This document shows positions 16,497 through 24,515 of a stretch of 64,000 bases of DNA, in pieces. Each line of letters starts with the position of its first letter. The stretch's first letter is position 1. The notes beneath the pieces were generated by a model. That model worked only from the letters and a program-made list of their open reading frames with translations, made no database searches and had not been told where the DNA came from. The translations under genes and the position numbers were made by a program. Origin of the DNA: Streptomyces sp. TRM70350 (GTDB lineage: Bacteria; Actinomycetota; Actinomycetes; Streptomycetales; Streptomycetaceae); assembly GCF_019219825.1 (NCBI RefSeq), contig NZ_JAHUXH010000004.1, positions 310,001 to 374,000 of the forward strand. The letters are read 5' to 3'.

Positions 16497-19280
16497 ATGT
16501 TCCACACGTCCTTGCCGTTCCGCGCGCACAGACCGATGTCTTCACCCCGACGGCGGTCACGCCGCACCCGGCTGACGGTCCCCCTGCTCGTGTGCGCACT
16601 GCTCGCCACCGGCTCCCTCACCGCCGCCCTGCCCCCGACCCAGGCGGCCGGTGCCTCCGCGGCCGAGGTGCGGCCCGCGCGGGCGGCGGCACAGAACTGC
16701 CCCGACGAGGGGCACGCGGCGGCTCCCGACTGGGCGCTCACCTCAACGGACCCCAAGAACGATCACCACGCCTACGCGGCCAACGGCTATCTCGGACAGA
16801 GCCTTCCGCCCGCGGGCACCGGGTACTCCGTCTCCGAGCGGGAGACCGGCTGGCCCCTCAAGACCCCGCGCTACGACGGGGCGTTCGTCTCCGGCCTGTA
16901 CGCGCACAACGCGCGGACCGCCGGGAACCGGCACGTCGTCGCCGCGCTGCCCACGTGGTCGGGGCTGACCGTCGGCGCCGGGCGCGAGACCTTCGACGCG
17001 TCGGTGCCCACCGACCGGATCTCCGCCTACCGGCAGACCGTCTTCCTGCGCTGCGGCCTGGTCCGCACGTCCCTGACGTGGACCACCGGCGACGGCCGGG
17101 CCACGGATCTCGTCTACGACGTCGTCGCCGACCGCAGGTACCGGCACGTCGGCGCCGTACGGCTGCGCATGACCCCGCACTGGCGCGGCACCGCCACCGT
17201 CACCGACCTCCTCGACGGCCGTGGTGCGCGACGGATCTCCGCCACCGCCAACGGGCCGGGCGGCTCCGAGGACGACCGGATCGCCGTGCCTTTCCGGACC
17301 GACGGCACGGACGTCGACGGGGCGGTCGTGTCGACGCTGCGCCCGGATGCCGGGGTGCCGGTCCGCGACCGGGTCCGCGGCGGCGAGGGACTGACCGCGC
17401 ACCAGTCGGTGTCGGTGCCCGTGCGTGCGGGACGCACCTACGCCTTCACCAAGTTCGTCGGCATCGACACCGAGTTGACCTCCCGGGAGCCCGCCCGGAG
17501 CGCCGCGGACGAGTCGCGCCGGGCTGCCGACCGGGGCTGGGACCGGCTGTTCGGGCGGCACGCCGCCGAGTGGGAGCAGCTGTGGAGCGGCGACATCCGG
17601 GTGAACGGGCGGCCCGAGCTGCAGAAGTGGCTGCGCTCCAGCCTGTACGGGCTGCTGGCCAACATCCGGGCCGGGTCGCCCGACAGCATCGCCCCGGCGG
17701 GGCTGACCAGTGACGACTACGCGGGCCTGAAGTTCTGGGACGCGGAGACCTGGATGTTCCCCGGCCTGCTGGCGTTCCGGCCCGAACTCGCCGAGCCGGT
17801 CCTGGAGTACCGCTATCGCACCATGCCGGCCGCCCGGCAGAACGCCGCCGCACTGGGACACCGCGGCCTGTTCTACCCGTGGACGAGTGCGGACAAGGGC
17901 GATCTGGACTCGGAGTGCCACAGCGTGGAGCCGGACCACTGCCGCACCCAGATCCACCTCCAGGCCGACATCGCCCTCGCCGCCTGGCAGTTCTACCAGC
18001 AGACCGGAGACCGGGACTGGCTGCGCAACCGCGGCTGGCCGCTGCTGAAGGGCATCGCCGAGTTCTGGGAGAGCCGTGTGACGCGCAACGGCGACGGCAG
18101 CTACTCCATCAACAACGTCTCCGGGCCGGACGAGTACAGCAACCACAAGAACGACGCGGTGTTCACCAACGCCGCCGCGGCCACCGCCCTGCGCAACGCG
18201 ACCAGGGCCGCCGGCGTCCTCGGCGAGCGGGCACCGGCGAGCTGGACGACCATCGCGGACCGGCTCCGCATCCTGTACGACGAGAGGACGAAGGTCTTCC
18301 AGCAGTTCGACGGCTACGACGGCCGCGCCATCAAACAGGCGGACGCCGTCCTGCTGATCTACCCCCTGGAGTGGCCCATGTCCGACGAGGCGGCGGCCAA
18401 CACCCTCGACCACTACGCCGCCCGCTCCGACCCGGACGGCCCGGCCATGACGGACTCGGTGCACGCCGTGGTCGCCGCGGCCGTCGGCAAGCCCGGCTGC
18501 GCCACGCACACCTATCTGACGCGGTCCGTCCGGCCCTTCGTCCGCGGCCCGTTCGCGCTGTTCTCCGAGGCGCGCGGTGAGCGCGCGGCCGGTGCCGGCG
18601 ATCCGCACGCCGGCTTTCCCGCCGAGGACTTCCTGACCGGGAAGGGCGGCTTCGTGCAGGTCTTCACCCACGGGCTCACCGGGTTGCGCACCCGTTCCGG
18701 CAAGGTGCACCTCGACCCGATGCTGCCTCCGCAGCTGTCGGACGGCGTCACGCTCAGCGGCCTGCGTGCCCAGGGCAGGACGTACGAGGTGGCCATCGGC
18801 CCGGAGGAGACCACGGTCCGGCTGACCCAGGGGGAACCGCTGGAGCTTCAGACCCCCCAGGGCTCGCAGGTCGTCAGCGCTGCGGCACCGGCGGTCCTCA
18901 AGACCCGCCGCCCCGACCTGGAACCGACCGGCAACCTCGCCCGCTGCCGGCCGGCCGAGGCCACGTCGGAGCAGTCCGGGCTGTACGCGGACGCCGCCGT
19001 GGACGGGGACGGGACGACGTACTGGTCGCCCGATGCGGCCGAGGCTCATCTGACGGTCGACCTCGGGCGGACGGCACGGGTCTCGCAGGTCCTCCTGGAG
19101 TGGTCGAAGGTCCGCCCGGACACGTACCGGCTGCTCGCCTCCGTCGACGGCAGGAGCTGGCGCGAGGTGACTCCCGGCGTCAGCGCGCGCTTCGTCCGCG
19201 CGGAGGTGCGGGCGGCGGATCCGAGTGACGAGGAGAAACGGCCGGGAATCGCGGAACTGAAAGTGATGGGGGAGAACTAA
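16497..19280 (+). CDS. Secreted GH65 glycosidase (acid trehalase-like) with C-terminal F5/8-type domain
   Basis: A 927-residue secreted enzyme. Its N-terminus has an Arg-rich n-region and a hydrophobic signal segment (about residues 27-47). Next come the GH65 N-terminal beta-sandwich ('YAANGYLGQ') and the alpha/alpha-barrel with 'LKFWDAETWMFPGLL' and the catalytic acid in 'VSGPDEYSNHKND', then a C-terminal discoidin-type sugar-binding domain ('NLARCRPAEATSEQSGLYADAAVDG', split across residues about 805-830 on). GH65 covers trehalose, maltose and kojibiose hydrolases and phosphorylases; the extracellular multi-domain layout fits acid trehalase or a related alpha-glucosidase. GGAG lies about 8 bases before the ATG at 16497; the internal Met 14 is an alternative. 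A strong terminator follows. Confidence 0.85.
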   Translation: MFHTSLPFRAHRPMSSPRRRSRRTRLTVPLLVCALLATGSLTAALPPTQAAGASAAEVRPARAAAQNCPDEGHAAAPDWALTSTDPKNDHHAYAANGYLGQSLPPAGTGYSVSERETGWPLKTPRYDGAFVSGLYAHNARTAGNRHVVAALPTWSGLTVGAGRETFDASVPTDRISAYRQTVFLRCGLVRTSLTWTTGDGRATDLVYDVVADRRYRHVGAVRLRMTPHWRGTATVTDLLDGRGARRISATANGPGGSEDDRIAVPFRTDGTDVDGAVVSTLRPDAGVPVRDRVRGGEGLTAHQSVSVPVRAGRTYAFTKFVGIDTELTSREPARSAADESRRAADRGWDRLFGRHAAEWEQLWSGDIRVNGRPELQKWLRSSLYGLLANIRAGSPDSIAPAGLTSDDYAGLKFWDAETWMFPGLLAFRPELAEPVLEYRYRTMPAARQNAAALGHRGLFYPWTSADKGDLDSECHSVEPDHCRTQIHLQADIALAAWQFYQQTGDRDWLRNRGWPLLKGIAEFWESRVTRNGDGSYSINNVSGPDEYSNHKNDAVFTNAAAATALRNATRAAGVLGERAPASWTTIADRLRILYDERTKVFQQFDGYDGRAIKQADAVLLIYPLEWPMSDEAAANTLDHYAARSDPDGPAMTDSVHAVVAAAVGKPGCATHTYLTRSVRPFVRGPFALFSEARGERAAGAGDPHAGFPAEDFLTGKGGFVQVFTHGLTGLRTRSGKVHLDPMLPPQLSDGVTLSGLRAQGRTYEVAIGPEETTVRLTQGEPLELQTPQGSQVVSAAAPAVLKTRRPDLEPTGNLARCRPAEATSEQSGLYADAAVDGDGTTYWSPDAAEAHLTVDLGRTARVSQVLLEWSKVRPDTYRLLASVDGRSWREVTPGVSARFVRAEVRAADPSDEEKRPGIAELKVMGEN

Positions 19281-19320
19281 AAGGCCGAAAGAGGGGCGGG
19301 AGAAACCCGCCCGGTCACCG

Positions 19321-19369
19321 AGAAACGGCTGTGCGTCCCGGCTTGTCACCGGGGCGCACAGCCGTTTCT
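19321..19369 (+). terminator. Strong stem-loop terminator after the GH65 gene
   Basis: AGAAACGGCTGTGCG and CGCACAGCCGTTTCT are perfect 15-base complements around a 19-base loop containing CCCGG/CCGGG. A smaller hairpin, GGCGGG-AGAAA-CCCGCC (19295-19311), lies just before it, so termination of GH65 transcription should be efficient. Confidence 0.8.
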
Positions 19370-19769
19370 GCTTGACGCGTTCTTCCCCGGTGCGCGGGGC
19401 GGAAACATCGGCAGCTGCTATAACTGCGGCATTGACGTCCGGGATGCGGTGCGGACATCATGCGACAGCGCATGACGCGCATCCTCCCGCTCATGCGATT
19501 CACGCTTCGGGGCGCGCGGCGCAGAGAATCGTTTTTGTTTCGGAATTCCACTGAGATTCCTCGCCGGCAGGCGTGTTGTTCCGGAAACGGAATTCTTCAT
19601 CTCATCGCAGGACTCCCCCTTTCGGGGGGTCCCGATCCGCCGGTATTTACGGCTTCTTCCGCAGGCTTCTCAATGGACCTCGTCCCCAATTCCCTGTCAC
19701 CGCCGGATTGTTGCCCGGCGGCCGGACGAGAAGGGAAGTCCCCTGGAAATTCGCCGAATTTCAACTGTC
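19370..19769. other. Intergenic region and probable leader of the pyranose-oxidase operon
   Basis: About 400 bases with lower GC than the genes on either side, containing TATAAC near 19415 and several poly-T and GGAATTC-like stretches. A hairpin of type GGAC-T-CCCCC / GGGGGG-TCC lies at about 19610-19633 and could be a leader or attenuator structure. I see no convincing gene on either strand. A promoter for the downstream operon should be in here but cannot be placed with confidence. Confidence 0.5.
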
Positions 19770-20447
19770 GTGGCCGTGGCCATGCTGCCGCTGCTCGGCA
19801 CGGGTGCGGCTCCGCAGGCCGGCGCAGCACCGGCCCGCACCTCCGCCGCACCGGCCGCACCGGCGGCACCGGCCGCACCGGCGGCACCGGCCGCACCGGA
19901 GGACTGCCACCTCAAGGACCAACTCTGCCGTCTGGGGCCCAAGGAGTTCCCCGAGTCCGTGAAGAAGCTGCTGGTCGGCTATGAGCGGCTCGGCGGCCTC
20001 AGCCCGAAGTCCTTCCTCGCGACCTACTGGGTCGGCACGGAGTACGAAATGGAGGGCAGCTGGCGCTACCCGGACAAGTCCGGTTTCCGCGTGAACGACG
20101 CCGGAATCGTGGACAAGCAAGAGGTCACGCTGCATGTGGGCCGTGAACTCGATCGATTCGGTTCCCTCAAGGGGACCTTTCTCGCCAATCGCGGCACGCC
20201 GTTCGAGGAGCGGGCCATGCCGCCCAGCGCCCTCAACAAGGACCGGTTCGCGTACACCACGTTCCGTGTCGCGAAGGAGTTCAAGGTCTACGAGGGCAAG
20301 GCCGCACCGTACTTCAACCAAATCGGCGGCGGCACCCAGCAGGAACTGGTTCCGAAGCTCGTCCCGGGCGCTCCCGAGGACAAGAAGAAGCTCCTCCAGT
20401 GGCTCATCGACAACGGCTTTCTGACCAAGACCGGAAATCAGCCCTGA
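19770..20447 (+). CDS. Secreted TNT-domain protein (putative NAD glycohydrolase)
   Basis: The mature C-terminal half matches the TNT fold (tuberculosis necrotizing toxin; DUF4237): 'YPDKSGF', then 'LDRFGSLKGTFL', 'RGTPFEERAMPPSALN', 'YTTFRVAKEFKVYEGKAAPY' and 'FNQIGGGTQQ'. TNT domains hydrolyse NAD+ and occur as secreted or polymorphic-toxin effectors. The N-terminus has a signal-like segment and an Ala-Pro repeat. The start is uncertain: GTG 19770 is used here, but a CTG at 19743 with AAGGGAAG upstream would give a better signal peptide beginning EIRRISTVV. It is first in an operon with the pyranose-oxidase-like gene (19-base gap). No recognisable immunity gene is adjacent, as expected if the protein is only active outside the cell. 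Confidence 0.75.
   Translation: MAVAMLPLLGTGAAPQAGAAPARTSAAPAAPAAPAAPAAPAAPEDCHLKDQLCRLGPKEFPESVKKLLVGYERLGGLSPKSFLATYWVGTEYEMEGSWRYPDKSGFRVNDAGIVDKQEVTLHVGRELDRFGSLKGTFLANRGTPFEERAMPPSALNKDRFAYTTFRVAKEFKVYEGKAAPYFNQIGGGTQQELVPKLVPGAPEDKKKLLQWLIDNGFLTKTGNQP
19848..19899 (+). repeat. 18-bp tandem repeat encoding Ala-Pro linker
   Basis: The unit GCACCGGCCGCACCGGCG is present 2.9 times without mismatch inside the TNT-domain gene. It encodes AP-AAP units between signal peptide and domain, probably a flexible, length-variable linker. Confidence 0.8.
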
Positions 20448-20466
20448 CGAAAAGGGAGGCAGCACC

Positions 20467-22134
20467 ATGAGCAGGTACGACGTCGACGTTCTCATCGTCG
20501 GAAGCGGCCCGGTCGGCGCCGCGTTCGCGCGGAAGCTGGTGGAGTCGGGACACAGTGTCCTGATGATCGATGCCGGAGCGCAGCTCTCCGGGAACTACGG
20601 GGAGCACCTCAAGAACAGCTTCCTGTACCAGAAGAACGTGGATCTGTTCGCCTCGGTGATCCGCGGTCATCTGCACCCGCTGTCCATCGCGGCGGACGAC
20701 TCCCCGGTGGTCACCCTCGACCCCTCCTCCTTCTCCTTCGACCCCGAGCAGTGGCCGGGATTCGTCCTCAACAACCAGAACCCCGAGCAGAAGAAGCGCG
20801 ACAACCTCGGCGCCTCCGCGGCCACGTACGCCGTCGGCGGCATGGCCACCCACTGGACCTGCGCCGTGCCCGAGTTCCACGCCACCCTGGAGCGCAGCTA
20901 CAACGGGGAGGCCTACCCCATCGACTCGACCACGATGGACAAGCTCTACAAAGAGGCGGCCGCGCTGCTGCACAGGTCCGAGACGGTCTTCGCCTCCTCC
21001 GCACGTCATCTCCTGGTCAGGGAGGTGCTGCACCGCGCCCAGTTCACCACCGTGAAGGAACTGCCGCTCGCCGTCCGTGAGCGCGCGGACCGGGCGAAGT
21101 CCGACGCGGTGCACTGGAGCGCCGCGGACACCGTCCTCGGTCCGCTCGCCGATCCGCGCCACGCGCCCACCCAGGGTTCCTTCCGGCTGCTCCCCGAACA
21201 CCAGTGCACCAGGCTGGAACTGAGTGAGGAGGACAACGGCGACCAGCGCGTCACCGGGGTGAAGGTCCGCAACCTCCGCGACCTGAACGAGAAGGTGACG
21301 ATCAACGCCGAGGTGTTCGTCGTCGCCTGCAACCCGGTGCTCACCCCGCAGCTGCTGTTCGCCTCGGGCCTGCGGTCCGAGTCACTGGGCCGGTACCTGA
21401 CCGAGCAGCCGATGGCGTTCTGCCAGACGGTCCTCAAGCAGTCGCTCCTCGACGAGGTCGCCACCCTGCTGGCCAAGTACCCCGACGCCCAGAAGCGGGT
21501 CAAGGACTACATCCAGAAGCAGAAGCAGAAGCAGGAGGAGAAGGTCCCGGGGGCGGACCCGGTCCCGTTCCCCAAGGGCGAGCTGGAGCCCAACCTGTGG
21601 ATTCCGGCCGTCCCGGGGCAGCCGTGGCACTGCCAGATCCACCGCGACGCGTTCAGCTACGGCGAGGTGCCGCCGAACATCGACAGCCGGCTCATCGTCG
21701 ACCTCCGCTGGTTCGGCATGTCACGGCCGCGCCGCAGCAACCGCGTGACCTTCAGCACCCACATCAAGGACACCTTCGGCATGCCGCAGCCGACGTTCCA
21801 CTTCCAGCTCACCAAGGAGGAGCGGGCCGACTGCGGCAGGATGATGGAGCACATGATGAAGGTCGCCGCGCAGCTCGGCGGCTTCATGCCCGGCTCCGAA
21901 CCGCAGTTCCTCACGCCCGGCCTGCCGCTGCACATCGCGGGCACCACGCGGATGGGCAAGGACCGCGGCACCAGTGTCGTCGACCCCAACTCGCAGGTGT
22001 GGGGCGTCAAGAACCTCTTCCTCGGCGGCAACGGCCTGCACCCCTTCGGCAATGCCGCGAACCCCACGCTGACCAGCGTCGCCATGGCGCTGCAGTCGGT
22101 CGAGAAGATCAAGAGCATCCTGCCGAGCGGCTGA
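20467..22134 (+). CDS. Pyranose 2-oxidase-like GMC flavoenzyme
   Basis: A 555-residue FAD oxidoreductase. Residues 8-37 form the Rossmann dinucleotide site (VLIVGSGPVGAAF). 'VGGMATHWTCAVP' places His 129 in the same context as the histidine that covalently holds FAD in fungal pyranose 2-oxidase. Near the C-terminus, 'HIAGTTRMG' and 'GNAANPTLTS' place a His about residue 489 and an Asn about 532 where the catalytic pair is expected. Pyranose oxidases oxidise glucose at C2 (or glycosides at C3) and make H2O2. No signal peptide is visible, so it is probably cytoplasmic. AAAGGGAGG precedes the ATG. The next genes encode a TIM-barrel protein and a beta-propeller. A glycoside 3-oxidase in C-glycoside breakdown is an alternative role. 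Confidence 0.88.
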   Translation: MSRYDVDVLIVGSGPVGAAFARKLVESGHSVLMIDAGAQLSGNYGEHLKNSFLYQKNVDLFASVIRGHLHPLSIAADDSPVVTLDPSSFSFDPEQWPGFVLNNQNPEQKKRDNLGASAATYAVGGMATHWTCAVPEFHATLERSYNGEAYPIDSTTMDKLYKEAAALLHRSETVFASSARHLLVREVLHRAQFTTVKELPLAVRERADRAKSDAVHWSAADTVLGPLADPRHAPTQGSFRLLPEHQCTRLELSEEDNGDQRVTGVKVRNLRDLNEKVTINAEVFVVACNPVLTPQLLFASGLRSESLGRYLTEQPMAFCQTVLKQSLLDEVATLLAKYPDAQKRVKDYIQKQKQKQEEKVPGADPVPFPKGELEPNLWIPAVPGQPWHCQIHRDAFSYGEVPPNIDSRLIVDLRWFGMSRPRRSNRVTFSTHIKDTFGMPQPTFHFQLTKEERADCGRMMEHMMKVAAQLGGFMPGSEPQFLTPGLPLHIAGTTRMGKDRGTSVVDPNSQVWGVKNLFLGGNGLHPFGNAANPTLTSVAMALQSVEKIKSILPSG

Positions 22135-22155
22135 ACGGACCAGGGAGGGACGACC

Positions 22156-23076
22156 ATGGCACCGATCAACCTCACCGACACGCACATCGGCATCACGCCG
22201 ACCGGCTGGACCAACGACGACTTCCCGCTCCTCGGCGACGACATCCCCTTCGAGCAGTGCGTCAGCGAGATCGCGCTCGCGGGCTTCGCGGGATGCAGCA
22301 TCGGCCACAAGTTCCCGACGGACGTGAACAGGCTGAACGCGGCCCTCGCGCTGCGCGGGCTGAGCGTCACCGAACCCTGGGTGAGCACGTTCTTCACCGT
22401 GCCCGGCATGCGGAAGCGGACGATCGCCGCTTTCGAGGAACGGATGGACTTCCTCGACCAGATCACCGGGCCCGTCAGGACCAGGAGCATCGGAGTGGCC
22501 GAGTTCGGCGACTCCATCCACCTCATGCCCATCAGCCTCAGCGACTCCAAGCCCAAGTTCACCGAGGACCAGTGGAAGGCACTGGCCGAAGGACTCAACG
22601 AGATCGGCAGGCTCGCCAAGCGACGGGACTTCCAGCTCGTCTACCACCCCCACATGGGCACCGGCGTGCAGACCCAGGCCGAGGTGGACACGCTGATGCA
22701 CCGCACCAACGCCGAATACGTCCACCTGCTCCTGGACACCGGCCACCTCTACTGGGCCGGCGGGGACCCGGTGGCCGTGATCAACGCACACAGCGGGCGC
22801 ATCAGGCACGTGCACCTGAAGAACATCCGCAACGCGGTGCGCGACAGGCCCGCACTCGCCTCGGCCAGCTTCGAGGAGTTCGTCAGGGCGGGGATCTTCA
22901 CCGTGCCCGGCGACCGGACCGGCGGGGTGTCCTTCCCGGAGGTCCTCAAGGCCCTGGAGACCAAGCAGTACAAGGGCTGGCTGGTCGTCGAGGCCGAGCA
23001 GGACCCGCACGGCCCGCTCCCGCCGCTGCACTACGCCAAGCTGGCCCGCGACTACCTCCGGAGGCTGGGGCTGTGA
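22156..23076 (+). CDS. Sugar phosphate isomerase/epimerase-like TIM-barrel protein (inosose dehydratase-type)
   Basis: A 306-residue xylose-isomerase-like TIM barrel, related to IolE/IolI and AP-endonuclease-2 folds. Candidate metal ligands are in 'YHPHMGT', 'LLLDTGHLYWAGG', 'RHVHLKNI' and the C-terminal 'LVVEAEQD', matching the Glu-Asp-His-Glu site that binds a divalent metal in this superfamily. Such enzymes isomerise, epimerise or dehydrate keto sugars, and one branch forms the catalytic subunit of C-glycoside deglycosidases. GGGAGGGA precedes the ATG at 22156, and the gene overlaps the next by 4 bases (GTGA). It would act on the keto-sugar made by the upstream oxidase; the exact reaction is not known. 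Confidence 0.82.
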   Translation: MAPINLTDTHIGITPTGWTNDDFPLLGDDIPFEQCVSEIALAGFAGCSIGHKFPTDVNRLNAALALRGLSVTEPWVSTFFTVPGMRKRTIAAFEERMDFLDQITGPVRTRSIGVAEFGDSIHLMPISLSDSKPKFTEDQWKALAEGLNEIGRLAKRRDFQLVYHPHMGTGVQTQAEVDTLMHRTNAEYVHLLLDTGHLYWAGGDPVAVINAHSGRIRHVHLKNIRNAVRDRPALASASFEEFVRAGIFTVPGDRTGGVSFPEVLKALETKQYKGWLVVEAEQDPHGPLPPLHYAKLARDYLRRLGL

Positions 23077-24374
23077 CCACCTACGCCACACCGAAGTTCA
23101 CCGAGTCGGTCATCGACTCCGACCCCCGCGACGGGTACTTCATCCAGGCCGTCGACATCGACGGCGACGGCCGCCCCGACCTGGTCGCCTCCGGCCTGAC
23201 CCGCGGTCAGGTCGTCTGGTACCAGAATCCCTCCTGGACCAAGCGGACCATCGTGTCCCTGACCGGCCGCAAGCCGGTCGCCGTGGACGCGGCCGACCTC
23301 ACCGGTGACGGCCTGCCGGACCTCGTCCTCTGCCACGACTACGGCAAGTGCATGTTCGACTGCGGTCCGCAGGACGGCAAGATCTCCTGGCTGCAGAACC
23401 CCGGCCCGCCCGGCCAGGGCCGGCCCGACACGCCGTGGACCCGCAGGCACGTCGCCGACCTGGTCTCGACCCACCGGTTACGGCTGGGCCACTTCACCAC
23501 CGACCGGCGCCTCCAGCTCGCCGCGTTACCCGTGGTGGGCCCGCAGGGAGGGGAGACGGGCGTCCACTCGCCCGTGCGCATCATGGTGTACGACCTGCCC
23601 GACGACGTGCTGACCGCCGAGCAGTGGACCGGCCGTGCCGTGGACTCCTCCCACTTCACCGTCGTGCACGGCGTGGTGTCGGCCCGCTTCCCGGGCACGC
23701 CGCGACCGGACCGGGAGTCGTTCCTGCTCGCCTCCGCGGAGGGGATCAGCTGGCTGGGCCCCGGCCCGGGAGCCGCGCCGGACAGCGCCTGGAAGCACTT
23801 CACGCTCGGCACCGGCGTACCGCCGCAGAAGTCCGCGGAGCTGAACCGCTACTTCCGGGGCAGCGGAAACCTCGCGGTCGGGCGGATCGGCGGGCGCTCC
23901 TGCGCGGTGATCGTCTCCCTCGAGCCGTTCCACGGGAACACCGTCGCGGCCTACGTGCGGCCGGACGGAACCGCCTCACCCTTCGCCAGGCCGTGGCGGC
24001 GCGCCGAGCTGAAGGTCTTCCCCCGGCCCGACCAGAAGTACGACGCCGTCGGCCATCACGTGGTCGCGGCGGACTTCGACAACGACGGGGACGACGAGTT
24101 CCTGGTCGCCATGCGGGGCCCCGCGCCGGCACAGGGCGTCTGGTATTACAAGCTGGACGCCCGGGGGAACACGCTCGTCGAGCAGCAGGTGAGCACCGAG
24201 TCCACGGCACGTATCGCCGTCGCCGACTTCAACGGCGACGGCAGGCTGGACTTCGCGACCACCGCCTACGACACCGTCGGCTACTACGAGATCAAGGACC
24301 CGAAGGTACGGCTCTACACCAACGCCTTCGCCTGGCCCGGACCGGTCACACCCCCGCCCGGCGGTGACGGCTGA
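23073..24374 (+). CDS. FG-GAP/VCBS beta-propeller protein resembling the propeller domain of aldos-2-ulose dehydratase
   Basis: A 433-residue protein with repeated Asp-rich FG-GAP loops: 'DIDGDGRPDLVASG' near residue 26, 'DLTGDGLPDLVL' near 73, 'DFDNDGDDEFLVAMRG' near 332 and 'DFNGDGRLDFATTAY' near 386. This is a seven-bladed propeller pattern that can bind Ca or Zn. Fungal aldos-2-ulose dehydratase, which acts on the glucosone made by pyranose oxidase, has such a propeller plus cupin domains; only the propeller is present here. No signal peptide. GTG start overlapping the previous stop means translational coupling. Codons 136 and 152 are TTA (23478-23480, 23526-23528), so translation should depend on the bldA tRNA. 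Function by analogy only. Confidence 0.8.
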   Translation: MTTYATPKFTESVIDSDPRDGYFIQAVDIDGDGRPDLVASGLTRGQVVWYQNPSWTKRTIVSLTGRKPVAVDAADLTGDGLPDLVLCHDYGKCMFDCGPQDGKISWLQNPGPPGQGRPDTPWTRRHVADLVSTHRLRLGHFTTDRRLQLAALPVVGPQGGETGVHSPVRIMVYDLPDDVLTAEQWTGRAVDSSHFTVVHGVVSARFPGTPRPDRESFLLASAEGISWLGPGPGAAPDSAWKHFTLGTGVPPQKSAELNRYFRGSGNLAVGRIGGRSCAVIVSLEPFHGNTVAAYVRPDGTASPFARPWRRAELKVFPRPDQKYDAVGHHVVAADFDNDGDDEFLVAMRGPAPAQGVWYYKLDARGNTLVEQQVSTESTARIAVADFNGDGRLDFATTAYDTVGYYEIKDPKVRLYTNAFAWPGPVTPPPGGDG

Positions 24375-24397
24375 CAGCAGCCCCGCCGCACCCGGAC

Positions 24398-24437
24398 CCG
24401 TGCTCCCGCGCTGCGCTGACGCCGCGCGGGAGCACGG
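24398..24437 (+). terminator. Terminator of the pyranose-oxidase operon
   Basis: CCGTGCTCCCGCGC and GCGCGGGAGCACGG form a perfect 14-base stem with a 12-base loop, 23 bases after the propeller stop. It could also serve the convergent minus-strand gene ending at 24516. Confidence 0.8.
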
Positions 24438-24515
24438 CACTGCCCGGTCGACGGCTCCGGCTGCGCGTCCGTGTCCACAAGCTCGTCCGGGCGGAGCTGC
24501 GCCTGCCGAAAGAGA

